A stretch of 64,000 bases of DNA from Oryza sativa Japonica Group. Lineage: Eukaryota; Streptophyta; Magnoliopsida; Poales; Poaceae. The position numbers and the translations under genes were made by a program. Positions within the stretch are counted from its first letter, which is position 1. The number at the start of each line of letters is the position of its first letter. Below the pieces are notes generated by a model. It had not been told where the DNA came from and did not search any database. It saw only the letters and a list, made by a program, of their open reading frames with translations. Positions 35,957-47,529 of this stretch are shown piece by piece. The stretch spans positions 24,553,501 through 24,617,500 of the forward strand of contig NC_089045.1 of NCBI RefSeq assembly GCF_034140825.1, given 5' to 3'.

Positions 35957-37373
35957 TTATTGAGTAGGACAGAACCACATTGGGAACCCCAAGTAATTGC
36001 TCATTGGTCCTGTCCCAATCAAGAATGGACTGATTGTTCCATCTCTCATGTTGTAAACCTGGGAACAATATGAATAGCTGTCTGACTTCTTAGGGTTGAA
36101 CTTAGGGCAGAGGCTATCAAGAAAATAGATGCGGTCATCTTCAATCTCCTCATACTGAGAGGCGGCAAAGGACTTGTTGCAGGATGAGCTGATGAAAATG
36201 CTCTCGCCATCCAAGCTCTTCTTTTCTATCCATTTCCAAGGGTTTGAGTTGAAGCTCAATTCGAATACTCTGACTCCAACAAATTGGTCCCAGCTCTCTC
36301 TGAAGTATCTGACAAGTAGCAACAGCTTCCCAAGAGACTGCACAAGATTGTAAGTTTGCCGGTCACCATCTTCAGCTGAGGGCAGCTTCTCAATCAGACA
36401 GCGCTCGACGAGAGATACCACCGGAAAGACGTGATCATGTGCCTCAAGCTCAAAGGCAAAGAGATCTCCATTGCGGGTGTCGACCATGTAGAGCTTCCCC
36501 AGATAGAACTCAATGTCAATGTGACTCTTGATGCAGTTGCCCTCACATATGCACCAAGATGGCGTTTCTGGAGTGCAGAAGGCAAGCTTGTATTCTCCCT
36601 TTCTCTGAGAGACCGCAGCGACAATGCAACTGGAGCCGAGGTCTAGCTCAGAGGAAGAGCTCGAGCTCGAGCCAGCGTTGGGCGGCGCGGACAGAACTGC
36701 CTTGTAGAGAGCCATTGCGTATTCATCGGCATGGATGGTGCACACCACCTCGCCATCGCCATTGCTGACAGGCACAGACCTCTGAATGGCGCCACATGAA
36801 TGGGTGGCCGTCGGGCTCGGCAGCGACACCTTCTCCCCGGAGAAAGGGTTCACCAAGACGCAGCCACCATCGGCGCCCACGGTGGGGTACAGCGGGATGC
36901 TCAGGCGGAGCCAGGTGCAGACGAGCCAGTCCTCGAAGCAGCCGATGCACTGTCCCGGGAAGGCGCCGTCGAGCAGCGCGGCGAGAAGCGGGACACGGTG
37001 GCCGGCGGCCGCGGCGCCGTCGGAGAACACGCTGGCGAGCGCGAAGTTTGGGTACAGGACCAGAGGGAGCGGCGGCGCCAGCACCAGGGGCGGGTAGTCC
37101 CGCGCGCCCGCGCGCCACGAGCGGCGGAACACGGAGCGGAGCGCGGCGCGGTCCGCCGAGGAGTGGAGCCTGCGGAGCACGGCGCCGACGATCCCCAGCG
37201 GTAGGTCCAACGACGACGGCGGCCCTGCGAACGAAGAACGAACTCGTCAGAGGCATTCCACCGAACACCTTAGCAACGACAAACAAAACCCCCCCAAATC
37301 AATCCCAAAACCACCGCGTGGTTCACACGAGGAGATCACCTGAGACGGCGCCCGTGCCGGTGCCGGTAGCCAT
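35957..37373 (-). CDS. F-box-like/DUF295 protein, micro-exon type (D)
   Basis: Two exons: 37340-37373 (34 bp, MATGTGTGAVS plus one base) and 35957-37224, joined by a phase-1 intron with GT/AG borders. The protein has 433 residues. The N-terminal region LPLGIVGAVLRRLHSSADRA, ALRSVFRRSWRAGA is a weak F-box. Then come CFEDWLVCTW, GCVLVNPFSGEKVSLPSP, ADEYAMALYKAVLSAPP and the DUF295 C-terminal part ending FPMWFCPTQ. A Ser-rich loop (SSSSSSSELD) sits near residue 200. An ATG is absent at the start of the long frame in exon 2, which supports the micro-exon model. The same structure is found in the genes at 39183, 47530 and 52055. It is a presumed ubiquitin-ligase adaptor; the target is unknown. Confidence 0.85.
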
Positions 37374-39182
37374 CGCCGTGATCCGGGAAGACGCGCGAGC
37401 TCTACCTACGGCCCCCCTGATCCTGAACCTTCCAGAAGCTTCTAGAACAGAGTCGGGGAAATTGGTGAGGGGGAGGAGGGAGAGGGGTGGGGTGAAATCA
37501 CTGGAAACTTCGAGAAGTTTTGAGAACCCGATCGAGCCGATTAGACGAAGGATTCCCCAATTTATATAGCTCTCCCTACCGTTAAACCACCCGCGTAGTT
37601 GCTTGAATTCTCGTCGCTGTCACTTACATCCTGGCCCCACAGAGTGACGATGCTGACGTAAGGCCCTCGTACAATACTGCTCCTGCTCACGGTCGGGCCC
37701 ACAAGTCAGTGACCCAGGCGGACTTCAAATGGTTGGCTTCCCGCGCCATTCTCTTCTTCCGACTTGATATGATATGGTAGTTTCTTATGAAATTTGGAGA
37801 ACATCTCAGTCTCCAGTCTTTGGTTGTACCCTCTAAAAAAAGATAGACCAAACACCAAAAAATTACTGCACACAAATTCTCCTTTTTCTATGAATAATAC
37901 AAATTGTGTTCACTCATGGATTGAAATTTCAGTTCGAAATTTCCGAAATTTTGGACCTCCCTCCACTAGCAACTATCTCGGCCAATTTTTTTCTTATTTT
38001 TCTAAATATGTGTAAATTTGGTCAGAATTTATAAACTCAGTTAAAATTTTAAATAATTTCGTGCTAAAATGGTTCCAGCATTCATGAAGAAAAAATGTGA
38101 ACCCTGTGTTCGCTCAACAGAAGAAAAAATCTAGAACGTTTGGGATCTTGCAAATGCACATAACTAATAGCTTAAGCGATCAGACAATTGGATAGAATTA
38201 TCATAGGCTCACAGCATTTTTTTTCCTGAATAAAGGATTACTGTGCTTTTACTGAAAACAGAGTGTAAATATAAGCCATCTCAGAGCACATCAATCTTTA
38301 TCATATAATCACTGGTTGTTAACTTGTAACATTGCCAACAACAGAGTTTGTGACAGAAACAGATTATTCATCAACACATTTCTATAGTTGCATGCAGACA
38401 ATGAATAAAAGAAACACTGCATAATTGGATATGCCTGATTGCGTCAGCGAAACCACTGAATGACAATATTGTAACTTGGAAAAAAACAATAATCATTGCG
38501 TAATGTAACACCGACACATTTCAAGATCAAAGTGAGCAGAAAGGCAACACAATTAGCACGGTTAAATCGAGACATCAGAAAGCAAAAAGGCACAATCTGA
38601 TAGACAAGTGAAATGATATTTTGAAACAATGGTTTATTCATAAGGAGGAATCATATGCCAGCACCCCAGATTGTCCAGTCCTCTAGTGCCACAAAGTTTT
38701 TACTCTCATGATTCAGCAATGAATGGCACGCGGAAGAACTGTCGCTACATATGAGCACAGTAGATATATTCATCCACAATGAAGATAATATCCTCACCTT
38801 CATCACGCTGTTTAGAATTGAAGGACTTAGTAACCAGAAAATTGTAACAAGAAGGGAAAAGAATTGATATCGTATTTCATACTTTCATAGTGACAGCATA
38901 ATGTTCTATCATATTAGACACCCTCTTGAAAATTTGTCATGGTATTCATACGTCTAGGAACCTCACCCACAAAAGACAGCAGAATATTCTAGTACCATAA
39001 GTACAAAAGATGAAATACCACCATGAGACTTGCCCCACGAGTGTGAAACCACTGAGACATCAGATACACCAACACACTTGTTTTCGTTTCTCAAAGAGCA
39101 AAGCAATGGTGCTAAATCCAAGCAGCATCAAGGTATCCTATACATTCATGATGCATTAGGAACAGAATTGATCTTGAGCAGT
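37374..39182. other. Spacer between two F-box genes
   Basis: 37374-37560 is the GC-rich upstream region of the preceding gene. The rest is AT-rich, and its final part is the 3' flank of the next gene. No gene, RNA or clear transposon end was found. Confidence 0.45.
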
Positions 39183-40604
39183 TCATTCAGAAGGAAAGAA
39201 CCATGTTGGGCTCATCAACCTGCCATCTGGTGCTCGAAAGTTGTCATCCGATATGTCTGCAGCGAAAGGTGCCAGTGTACAATCCCTCATGTTGTACACA
39301 AACCTGTCAAAAGGGGGGCCATTTTTTGCAGGGAAGAGGTAACCATCAATGAAGTAGACAAGATCATCTTCAATTCCATCATACTGACATGCAAGAAATG
39401 ACATGCTACTACATGGGCTAATGAAGATGCAATCGCCATCCAAGCTGTTGATCTCAGTGAATCTGAAAGGGTTTGTGCTTACATCCATCACGAATACGCT
39501 AACCTTGCAAATGTTGTGCCAACCTTCAGAACCACCGATGTATCTGACAACTAGCAACAATTTCCCATGCCATTCTACCATGTTCCACCTCTGTCCATAG
39601 CTATCCTTAACCTGGGGCAGCTCAGTGACACACCTCTCAACACGAGAAACCATCATCCCGCAATCATCCTCCGTGATCTCAAACGCAAAGAGGTTCGTGG
39701 TGAGCTTGCTGAGAATGTAGAACTTCCCCTGGTAGAAGGCAACATCACTGAACTTACTGATGCAGCCCCCATAGCAAATGCACCACGACGTCATCCCAGG
39801 TCTCCAGAGAGCAAGCTTAGCTCCGTTCCTGTGCACGGAGATGGCGGCCACCGTGTACGCTGAGCCGGAGCCAGGTGGAGAGGACAGGATCACCTTGCAG
39901 AACGACATCACATACTGCGCGGCGTGGATCGTGCAATCCACCACGCCGGAGCCATTGATGATGGGCAGCGATCTGGTGTAGACGTCGACGAGATGGGTGG
40001 ACACGAAAGGTGGCGGGAGATTGACGACTTCCCGAGAGAAAGGGTTCACCAAGAAACACGCGCCATCGCCCAAGTAGCGAGCTTTCTTCTGCCGCACCAC
40101 GGCGAGCCATCCTTCGCACGATCCCACGCAGCGGAGATCGCCAGCTGCCGCCGCCACCACCTCCACGGGCAGCGGGATGCGGCGCGTCTCCGACATGGCC
40201 CCGTCGACGCAGAACCCGGAGAACGCGAGGTTGGAGAGCACGAGCAGGGGGAGCGGCGGCGGCGGGCGGTGGAGGCGCGCCGCGGCGCGCCACGCCTGGC
40301 AGACGGACCGAAGCCTGGCGCGGTCCTCGACGCTGGGGAGGCGCCCGACCACGACCCCGATGATGTCCGCGGGGATGTCCGCCCACGACCGCCGCTGCGC
40401 CTCCCGCCCTGCGGTTTAAATCTTGGCATCGGTCAGTAGGCATTCCGTCGAACACGTAGCCTGCGCAGCCACCGCCGCGACCAGCAACACCACGCGCGCG
40501 CGAGGGAGGGGAAGGAAGGGGGGGGGGGGGGGTGGTTGTGGGGTGCAAGGCGTGCAAAGTAGGTCGAGAGAGGTCTCACCTATGGTTCCTTTGCCGGAAT
40601 CCAT
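39183..40604 (-). CDS. F-box/DUF295 protein, micro-exon type (E)
   Basis: Exon 1 is 40580-40604 (25 bp, MDSGKGTI plus one base) and exon 2 is 39183-40408, with a phase-1 GT-AG intron. The protein has 416 residues. The F-box is clear: SWADIPADIIGVVVGRLPSV, then RARLRSVCQAWRAAA. DUF295 landmarks include CVGSCEGWLAVV, GACFLVNPFSREVVNLPPPF, FAFEITEDD, EINSLDGDCIFISPC and the end SPTWFFPSE. The intron contains a run of about 15 G at 40518-40532, a likely sequencing and polymorphism hotspot. It is closer to the 47.5 and 52 kb copies than to copy D by eye. It looks intact; the target is unknown. Confidence 0.88.
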
Positions 40605-40754
40605 GGCCACCGGCGCCGGAGGATCGCGTGGCGCGAGGGCTCGTCCCCTCGGGCAGGAGAGCTCCAAGCTTGCGCCACTGGGGTGCCTACTCTTGACAGG
40701 CTTCGTGTGAAGAAGATGCCTGTAGGCTGTAACTGGACTGGTCTGAGATTATTA

Positions 40755-41354
40755 TTTTTTTAGACCTTTTTATTTTTAAATTTTATTAATAGACATTTGC
40801 AGAAAATATTCCCAAAAATTGAACCTTTTAGCTATGGCAGCGTTGTCCTGTCACGTCAGCAATGATGGCGTGGCAGGACAGCACTGCCACGCCAGCTGCG
40901 CGTGACGTTATAGAGTTATCTGAAATTGTTGTATTGCTAGATGTAGACTTATGCAACTGAGATATTCATATGCAGCCATAAAATTAATAGAGTTTGTCAT
41001 GATAGGTGAGCTATATAAAGTGCCATATGAGAATAAAATTTGGACTTTAGTGGTTCCACATTTTTAACCAATATAAAGTAATATCTTATCAAGTGATGAC
41101 TGATTGCAGTTGGGTCAAGTAATATCTCAAGCAATGAATCAAATATTATTGGACAAGCGATGACTGATTACAATTGGAGAAGTTTGTTAGCTATTGAAGT
41201 AGTCACAGAAATATTCTAGCCAAAAAGCAGTTGTCAGCAATCATAGTATGTATGGATTGACGCCAGGCGGGCTAGCATGGCCAAAGGTTCAGATTTGGAA
41301 ATACTTTTTAAATAGTCTATTAATAAAATTTATAAATAAAAGGTCTAAAAAAAA
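40755..41354. mobile_element. Inverted-repeat element of about 600 bp
   Basis: TTTTTTAGACCTTTTTATTT at the left and ATAAATAAAAGGTCTAAAAA at the right are the outer parts of imperfect inverted arms of about 75 bp (40755-40830 and 41282-41354). The arms share TTAATAGAC/GTCTATTAA and GAACCTTTT/AAAGGTTC further in. The interior is noncoding, and no convincing target duplication was found. It is most likely a Mutator-like MITE. Confidence 0.5.
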
Positions 41355-41747
41355 TCATGGTCTGACAGGTGGGTCCCCTAATGTTGTTTAGTACTATCAA
41401 ATGATGTTTGAAACTCATATAGATAAAGATCAAGATCAAGTGTTTTACGCAAAACGAGGTGACATTAACGTATGATTAATTGAGTTTTAATTATTACAAA
41501 CTTGAAAAATATATTTATCTGGTATTTTAGAGCAACTTCCATATAGAAAAGTTTTCGCATGAAACGCACCGTTTAGCAGTTTGAAAAGCGTGACACGAAT
41601 ATTCAAATTTTCATCCAACTTTTTTGGAGAAACGGACGGGTATGCCTATATTATCGCAGGAGTGAAATGACCCAAAATATTCCTATCACTTTTTAATCTC
41701 CTCTTGATTTGGTAGAGTTGTAAATTCATTGAAGTTACAATAGAATA

Positions 41748-41960
41748 CTTCCTCCTTTTTTAATAAATGACACTGTTAATTTTTCGATGTACGTTTAACT
41801 ATTCGTGTTATTAAAAATTTTGTGCAAATGCATAAGTACTTCTAATGATAAAACAACTTCTAGCAAAAATAAATGATAATTAAGTAATTTTTTTTAATAA
41901 TATGAATGATCAAACATGTGTTCGAAAGTCAACGGTGTTATTTATTGAAAAGGAAGGTAG
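41748..41960. mobile_element. Stowaway MITE, degenerate
   Basis: TA-CTTCCTCCTTTTTTAATAAA and its mirror TTTATTGAAAAGGAAGGTAG-TA bound 213 bp. The inner GACACTGTTAATTTTTCGA and CGAAAGTCAACGGTGTTA pair too. Confidence 0.7.
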
Positions 41961-43090
41961 TACATGACAGAAAAAAAGGAATTAGTGAATCAATCTTTTT
42001 CAGAGAAAGTAATTAGATAGTGTATCCTCCTGAATTATCTTCAGATAACTATTCGGCGCTGTTAGGAAGAACATGAAAGTGCCACGCTTGATCAAGGGAT
42101 AAAATTGTTCCCATAAAATTCAGGTTATCTAATACTAAAATCTTTTATATGACCTGTTTAAGATCAATTTCTTCTCACAAAAATATATATTTAAGATTAA
42201 TTTCAAAGAAATGGCATGCCACTTGGAATAGCAGCAAATTTAGCCTGAAGCAATGTCTACATGTTCCATACATCGGTTCAAGAACGGAAAAGAAAGGTAC
42301 CACCATCAGATATGCAGTGCAACTGAAGAAATGCATTTATGTTGATCTGATGATCTTGATCGAGAACCACGGTTTCCTAGGATCAGTGTGCTAAAATAGT
42401 AAAATTTGGTGTTAATTTTGTCGAGTTAATTGGATCTTTGCTTTGATGGGATGGGGGAAACCTGGCCTGCTTATTATTATATAGTTGTTGCAATGCAAGC
42501 AAGATAGGCTTGTTTGATCGGATCATATATTTTTCCTTACACTATCTAAAAAAATTAAATTTTTCATTATACTATTATAAAATATTATATTTTCATTGCA
42601 TTATCTGGAAAAAAAATATCTTCATTCATGGTGTGTGTGCGCCAACTGAGTGAGACCGGCAGCACTCTAGTCAATACTCTATGACTTCTTTTTTAAGGCC
42701 GTCGTGACTGAAGAAAACAGTCAAGTCATGGCAATTCTCTAGCCTTGTCTGACCATTTGGTACTTAGTGATTCTGAAAACCATGACCAATTCCATAGATT
42801 CGCATATGCTTCCTTGACATCTCCACAGAAACAAGGCTACAATAGCACAATGGTGATATTGCCAGAGATGACCAGATTGACCTTGTAGTGCTTTGCCTGA
42901 AGAGCAGTGAGACAGAGTGACTTGGTCCAAGATGTTAGGCTCTGTACCCCAGGACAGAACCAAGTCAAGAAAAAATTATCACAACAAATTTTTACACATA
43001 TTCTAGTCTCAATTTATCAAAGACTCACCCTAAAAAAAATTATCAAAGACTCAAACCAAGCAATTAGGAGCTAAGACACACTGCACTTCC
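41961..43090. other. Spacer upstream of the DUF538 array
   Basis: No gene is supported. 42720-42960 carries phrases (GACCAGATTGACC) also present in the promoter regions of the downstream DUF538 copies, so part of it is probably an older duplicate of that flank. Confidence 0.4.
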
Positions 43091-43091
43091 C

Positions 43092-43099
43092 TATATATA
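43092..43099 (+). promoter_or_regulatory. TATA box of DUF538 copy 1
   Basis: TATATATA lies 89 bp before the ATG at 43188. The same box in the same context precedes the other array members at 44847-44854, 46647-46654 and 50547-50554. Confidence 0.6.
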
Positions 43100-43187
43100 G
43101 TCCTTCTCCCCCACTGAACATTTCATCACAACTTCAGAATCACACAGCCTCTCACAAAGCACTTAGACATCAAAAGAATTTGCTGAA

Positions 43188-43616
43188 ATGGCAGCTAAGA
43201 TCATCGAGAGCCACCGTGTCGGTGCAGAGATCGCAAATGGTGACGAAGCAGCCAAGAAGAAGTCCATTGAGCTTCTCTCTGAACTTGGCCTCCCAGAAGG
43301 GCTATTCCCCTTGGACGATATGGAGGAGTTTGGGTATAACCGCGCAAACGGGTTCATGTGGATTGTTCACAGGAAGAAGAAGGAGCACACCTTCAAGAAG
43401 ATCAAGCAGACAGTCTCCTATGCCACCGAGGTGACGGCATTCGTCGAAAAGGGGAAGCTGAAGAAGATTGCAGGGGTGAAGACCAAAGAGCTGATGCTGT
43501 GGCTCAGTGTGGTTGAGGTCTATGTTGATGAGTCTTCTGCTGGGAAGATCACATTCAAGACTGGCACTGGCCTCTCCGATAGTTTTGATGCGTCGGCCTT
43601 CGAGTTAGGAATGTAA
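43188..43616 (+). CDS. DUF538 family protein, copy 1
   Basis: Single-exon protein of 142 residues (MAAKIIESHRVGAEIANGDE). The DUF538 fold region covers about residues 24-135, with LLSELGLPEGLFPLDDMEEF, GYNRANGFMWIVHRKKKEHT, VSYATEVTAFVEKGKLKKIA and KTKELMLWLSVVEVYV. The end is SFDASAFELGM. No signal peptide or membrane segment is seen, and the protein is rich in Lys. DUF538 proteins are plant-specific; a few are linked to stress and trichome traits (for example Arabidopsis SVB), but the biochemical role is unsettled. The frame is intact and near-identical to copy 2. It is the first of four members in a tandem array. Confidence 0.9.
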   Translation: MAAKIIESHRVGAEIANGDEAAKKKSIELLSELGLPEGLFPLDDMEEFGYNRANGFMWIVHRKKKEHTFKKIKQTVSYATEVTAFVEKGKLKKIAGVKTKELMLWLSVVEVYVDESSAGKITFKTGTGLSDSFDASAFELGM

Positions 43617-44099
43617 ACTGAAGAACATATCAGGGGATTTATCTTTAATTTTGTTTTGTTTCCCCCATGTTTTATGGTATGTTCACTATGTTGTTGTAAC
43701 TTTACACGGAGAATAAGTTATGTTGGTTCTATAAATGAAGTATTTCTGTGCATCTGTAATTTCTGGGTTTGTTACTTCCTTTTAGAAATATAAGACTGGT
43801 GCTGATGCTGAATGATCATCTTCCTCATAAACATAAGTGCCTTCAATAACAAGAATGATTTCTGCTGCAGTCCCCATCCACTTCAGCACGACCATTGAGA
43901 TAGAGCAAAAACATGTATTTGAAATTGAGAAACTCTGTTAAAACACAAGTAATAATTCAACTACATGACGGCATTTACCTTGCAAGAAAGGAGATTTTCT
44001 GAAAGATTGGAAACTTTCTGTCTAAACTCGAGACAACAGACGACTTGAACATTTGTTCAGATTGGCTGAACAAACACAAACGAAACGCGAATATTAGAG

Positions 44100-44200
44100 A
44101 AGGACCTAATATCAAATAAATAGAAGGGGTGAGGCTTCGAACTCAGGTCGTCTAGCTCACCACCCTGTGGAGCTAGCCGGAAGACCTCTGTGCGTTTCTC
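44100..44200 (-). repeat. tRNA-derived SINE-like remnant
   Basis: On the minus strand the phrase GAGTTCGAAGCCTCACC resembles the B box and 3' part of rice SINEs, preceded by GGTGGTGAGCTAGACGACC. Ends and target duplication were not defined. Confidence 0.35.
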
Positions 44201-44846
44201 TTGGCTGAACAAACACATGATCGCTATTCTGAATTTTCTGAGGTTCAGTCCGCTATTTGTTTTCCTTTTTAAAAAAATTATGTTTACAAGACATCTGGTT
44301 ATCTGAACAAGAAACTGGTCGCATTGATACAGCAGTTAAGCCATGATGTGAACATATTCCGGTTGCTCCTGAATTTGGAACAACCTGAAAGTAGGGTACA
44401 GAACAGTAGTTTTACTGCATTGATTTTGCTAGCATGACTGGGAACATTGCATTTGAAGATCTCTATTGTCCTGTGCTAATATATTGCAATGGGGCATCTT
44501 TCACTCTAATCTTACAAGTTTCCTGTAGAAAGTGTTCTCCTGCTACTAAACATTAATTATCAACTTTACTGATGAACAATCTACCAAGATTACATGCTAC
44601 ATTTGCATGTATACTGACTTATCTGAACTGCAAACGCATAGCACAATCCGTTAGCCACATGACAGGCCAATGAAAAATAAAATCAATAGAGCTGTCCAGG
44701 CATGACCAGATTGACCAACAAGTCAATCTGCTAATGCTTAGCCTGGTCTGGTCTGGTCTACCAAGGCATGCTAAGCTCCAGCCCTGCATGCCTGCATTGT
44801 ACAAGCCAAGTCAAAATATGTGCACTCAGGATACTTCAAACTGGCC

Positions 44847-44854
44847 TATATATA
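44847..44854 (+). promoter_or_regulatory. TATA box of DUF538 copy 2
   Basis: TATATATA in the context GGCCTATATATAGCTCTCC, 110 bp before the ATG. The sequence between box and start (CTTCTCATCACAAAACACAT and so on) is shared with the copies near 46.7 and 50.6 kb. Confidence 0.6.
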
Positions 44855-44963
44855 GCTCTCCTTGCTACACTTCTCATCACAAAACACATAGCTTCATAGC
44901 TCATACTAGTGATCACAACTTCACAAGCTCCAAACAAGCCATTCCTATTTCTCAACAGGCTAG

Positions 44964-45392
44964 ATGGCATCCCAAATCATTGAGACGAACCGTGCTGGTG
45001 CCGAGATCATCAATGGCGATGCCGCTGGCAAGAAGAAGTCCATTGAGCTGCTCCAGGAGCTAGGCCTTCCCAAGGGCCTCTTCCCCTTGGACGACATCGA
45101 GGAGTTCGGCTACAACCGTGCAAACGGTTTCATGTGGATTCTTCATAGCAAGAAGAAGGAACATACCTTCAAGAAGATCAAGCAGACCGTCTCCTACGCC
45201 ACCGAGGTGACGGCGTTCGTCGAAAAGGGGAAGCTGAAGAAGATTGCTGGTGTCAAGACCAAGGAGCTGATGCTTTGGCTCAGTGTGGTTGAGGTCTATG
45301 TTGAGGAGTCATCTGCTGAGAAGATCACCTTCAAGACTGGCACTGGCCTCTCCGATAGCTTCGATGCGTCGGCCTTCGAGCTAGGAATGTAG
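44964..45392 (+). CDS. DUF538 family protein, copy 2
   Basis: Intact 142-residue protein beginning MASQIIETNRAGAEIINGDA and ending SFDASAFELGM. It differs from copy 1 at roughly a dozen or so positions, mainly in the first 30 residues. The central block FGYNRANGFMWILHSKKKEH and the Lys-rich core are conserved. The 5' flank (from about 44280) is more like copy 4 than copy 1, so copies 2 and 4 share a later duplication. There is no intron and no targeting signal. The function is unknown beyond family membership. Confidence 0.9.
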   Translation: MASQIIETNRAGAEIINGDAAGKKKSIELLQELGLPKGLFPLDDIEEFGYNRANGFMWILHSKKKEHTFKKIKQTVSYATEVTAFVEKGKLKKIAGVKTKELMLWLSVVEVYVEESSAEKITFKTGTGLSDSFDASAFELGM

Positions 45393-46646
45393 AATAAACA
45401 TTATCTAAACAAAAGGAATGTAAACTGAAGAACTGAACATCCGAGGGAATTTATCTTCATTTTCTCTTTTAGTTTTCTTTTTACATACAGTATGTAACTG
45501 TATTTCGCACGGAGAATATGTGATATTGGATTTATAAATAAGTGTTGATGTACATCTGGGCACGAAATTTCAGTGTTTTCTTTTTGAAATATAAGGCTTA
45601 TGCTGACTGCTGAGTGATCATCTTCCTCTTAAAAATATGTACCATCAATAACCAGGTTGATTTCTGGTTTCTACTGCAGTCTCCAACTCTCCATTTGCTT
45701 AAGCGTCCTTGAAACAAAACTTGAATACTTGATCATTGTGACAACGTAAAGCCTGTATTCAAGATACCGCCAAAATACATAGTAAAAATCTAAATTAACA
45801 CATCATGACTGTATTTTTTGCGAACGCCCAAAAAGATTGCACATCAATATATTCAGGGAACATCATGACTGTGCTTACGTTACACAAAACAAAAATGAAA
45901 TATCTTTATAAAAAGGAAGCACGCCACCATGATCCCAAGGAATCCTGCAGTACTCTGAAATCTTGGAACCTTTTTGTCTGAACTAAAAACTACAGACTTT
46001 GTTGAACATTTGTGCAGCAGGGGCCCTTAAAAACGGCAACACTGCTCTGAATTAAGCAGAAAATGGTGCCCAAGTTCTTCAAGTACAAGCAGCCACTATC
46101 CTGTTCACAGGAGATGTAATTATCTGAACAAGAAACTGGCCGCGGTGGTGGTGTAGCAGTTAAGCCCTGAAGTGGGTCACAAAACCTGAATTTAGAACAG
46201 CCTGAAAGTAGGACACAAAACCATATTCTTACCGTATGGCCTTAACATGACTGGGAATACATTTAAAGTTTTCTATTCCCCTGTGCTCATAGTATGTTAC
46301 TGTTACAATAGAGCATCGTCCACTTCAATCTTTTCCTGTAGAAACAGAGATTTCTGTTACTAAACACTACTCCTGTATTATCAACTTAATTGCTGGACAC
46401 ACACCCAACTTTACATACTACATAGGCATGCCTGTGTTTGACTTCTCTGAAATGCAACTGCATAGCACAATCCGTTAGCCACACGCCATAAAATCAACAA
46501 TAACAAAAAGAAAAAAAATCAATAGAGTTGTCCAGGCATAACCAGATTGACCAACCAGCCATTCTGCAAAAGTATGTGGAGCAAGTCAAAATATGTGGAA
46601 CTTATTCTAGTCTCAGCCTAGATACTTAGGACACTTGCCACTTGCC
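45393..46646. other. Duplicated spacer within the DUF538 array
   Basis: From about 45590 this region matches 43770 onward (for example TGATCATCTTCCTC and the CTGCAGTC phrase). That shows a tandem duplication with period about 1.8 kb. It includes a repeat-like phrase TTTTTTGCGAACGCCCAAAA at about 45815. No gene is seen. Confidence 0.5.
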
Positions 46647-46835
46647 TATATATAGCTCTCCACCTTGCTACACTTCTCATCACAAAACAAATAGCTTCAT
46701 AATTCATACTTCATACTAGTGATCACAGCTTCATAGTTCCAACCAGACCATTCCCACCACCATTCTAAATTTCCAATCGTTTCTCAACAGGCTCACCGTT
46801 CCGGTGCGGAGGTCATCAATGGTGATGCCGCTGGC
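46647..46835 (+). pseudogene. DUF538 copy 3, only promoter and start of the coding region left
   Basis: A TATA box (46647-46654) and leader like those of copies 2 and 4 run into AHRSGAEVINGDAAG (46790-46835), which matches residues about 9-23 of the family. Then the sequence jumps directly to TGATTTGCCAAATCACAGAT. In copy 4 that phrase lies about 250 bp downstream of the stop codon. A deletion of roughly 600 bp therefore removed nearly the whole gene. The usual ATG context (CTAGATGGCATCC) is also missing. Confidence 0.8.
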
Positions 46836-47529
46836 ATGATGATTTGCCAAATCACAGATATCCAGTTGAGGGATTAAAGAGACTCGATCAAATCAAATTT
46901 AGGAATGATCATCACTTCAGCCAGGCAGGCAGATGGTACATGTAAACTGAGGTGCTCACTAAACAACAAGCTTAGTTCAAAGTAACAAATACCTTATTAT
47001 CGAAACAAGCATACCCAATTGCAAACAATTAACAATCAACTGAACTTCTTCTGCTGTGATCATTAAGCTCAACAATAGACAAACATGCCAATCCAGTTCA
47101 TTCTTGGATGAAAGAAATCGGAATAGTTGCATCCAATCCCCAAAAGGGAAAAATATAACAGCATGATTCATTCTTGGATGAACTAGTACCATAGTCATCA
47201 ATAGTGATCACTTCCATGGTTACATGAAAGAAAGACTTAAGTCACCCCTTAGTTTGCTAGCAATTTCTGAGTCATAATATGTGTATCAAAACTTTGAAAG
47301 TGAAATTAAGTACACCAAAACTTGTGCAAACAGGGCACTGATAAGTATGTTGCAATCAAAGTAGATCTGTGACATGTATTCAGCGTAGTTGAGAACAACC
47401 AACAGCAGAACATTTCAATCATGAAAAGGAAAAGAGCACCATCGCTGATTTACATGAACGCGGTCAACAGAGGACACCTTAGCGCTGTCATACTCTTCAT
47501 ATGATCTGATCAGATTTTCTCAGTAGCAT

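Noticed and set aside
36796-37569. 257-codon plus-strand frame over the 5' end of F-box copy D
   Set aside because: Antisense and low complexity (Arg/Ala/Gly/Ser). It crosses the intron and promoter of the real gene.
40518-40532. Poly-G run as a regulatory quadruplex
   Set aside because: It is a single homopolymer inside an intron. It could fold, but nothing ties it to function.
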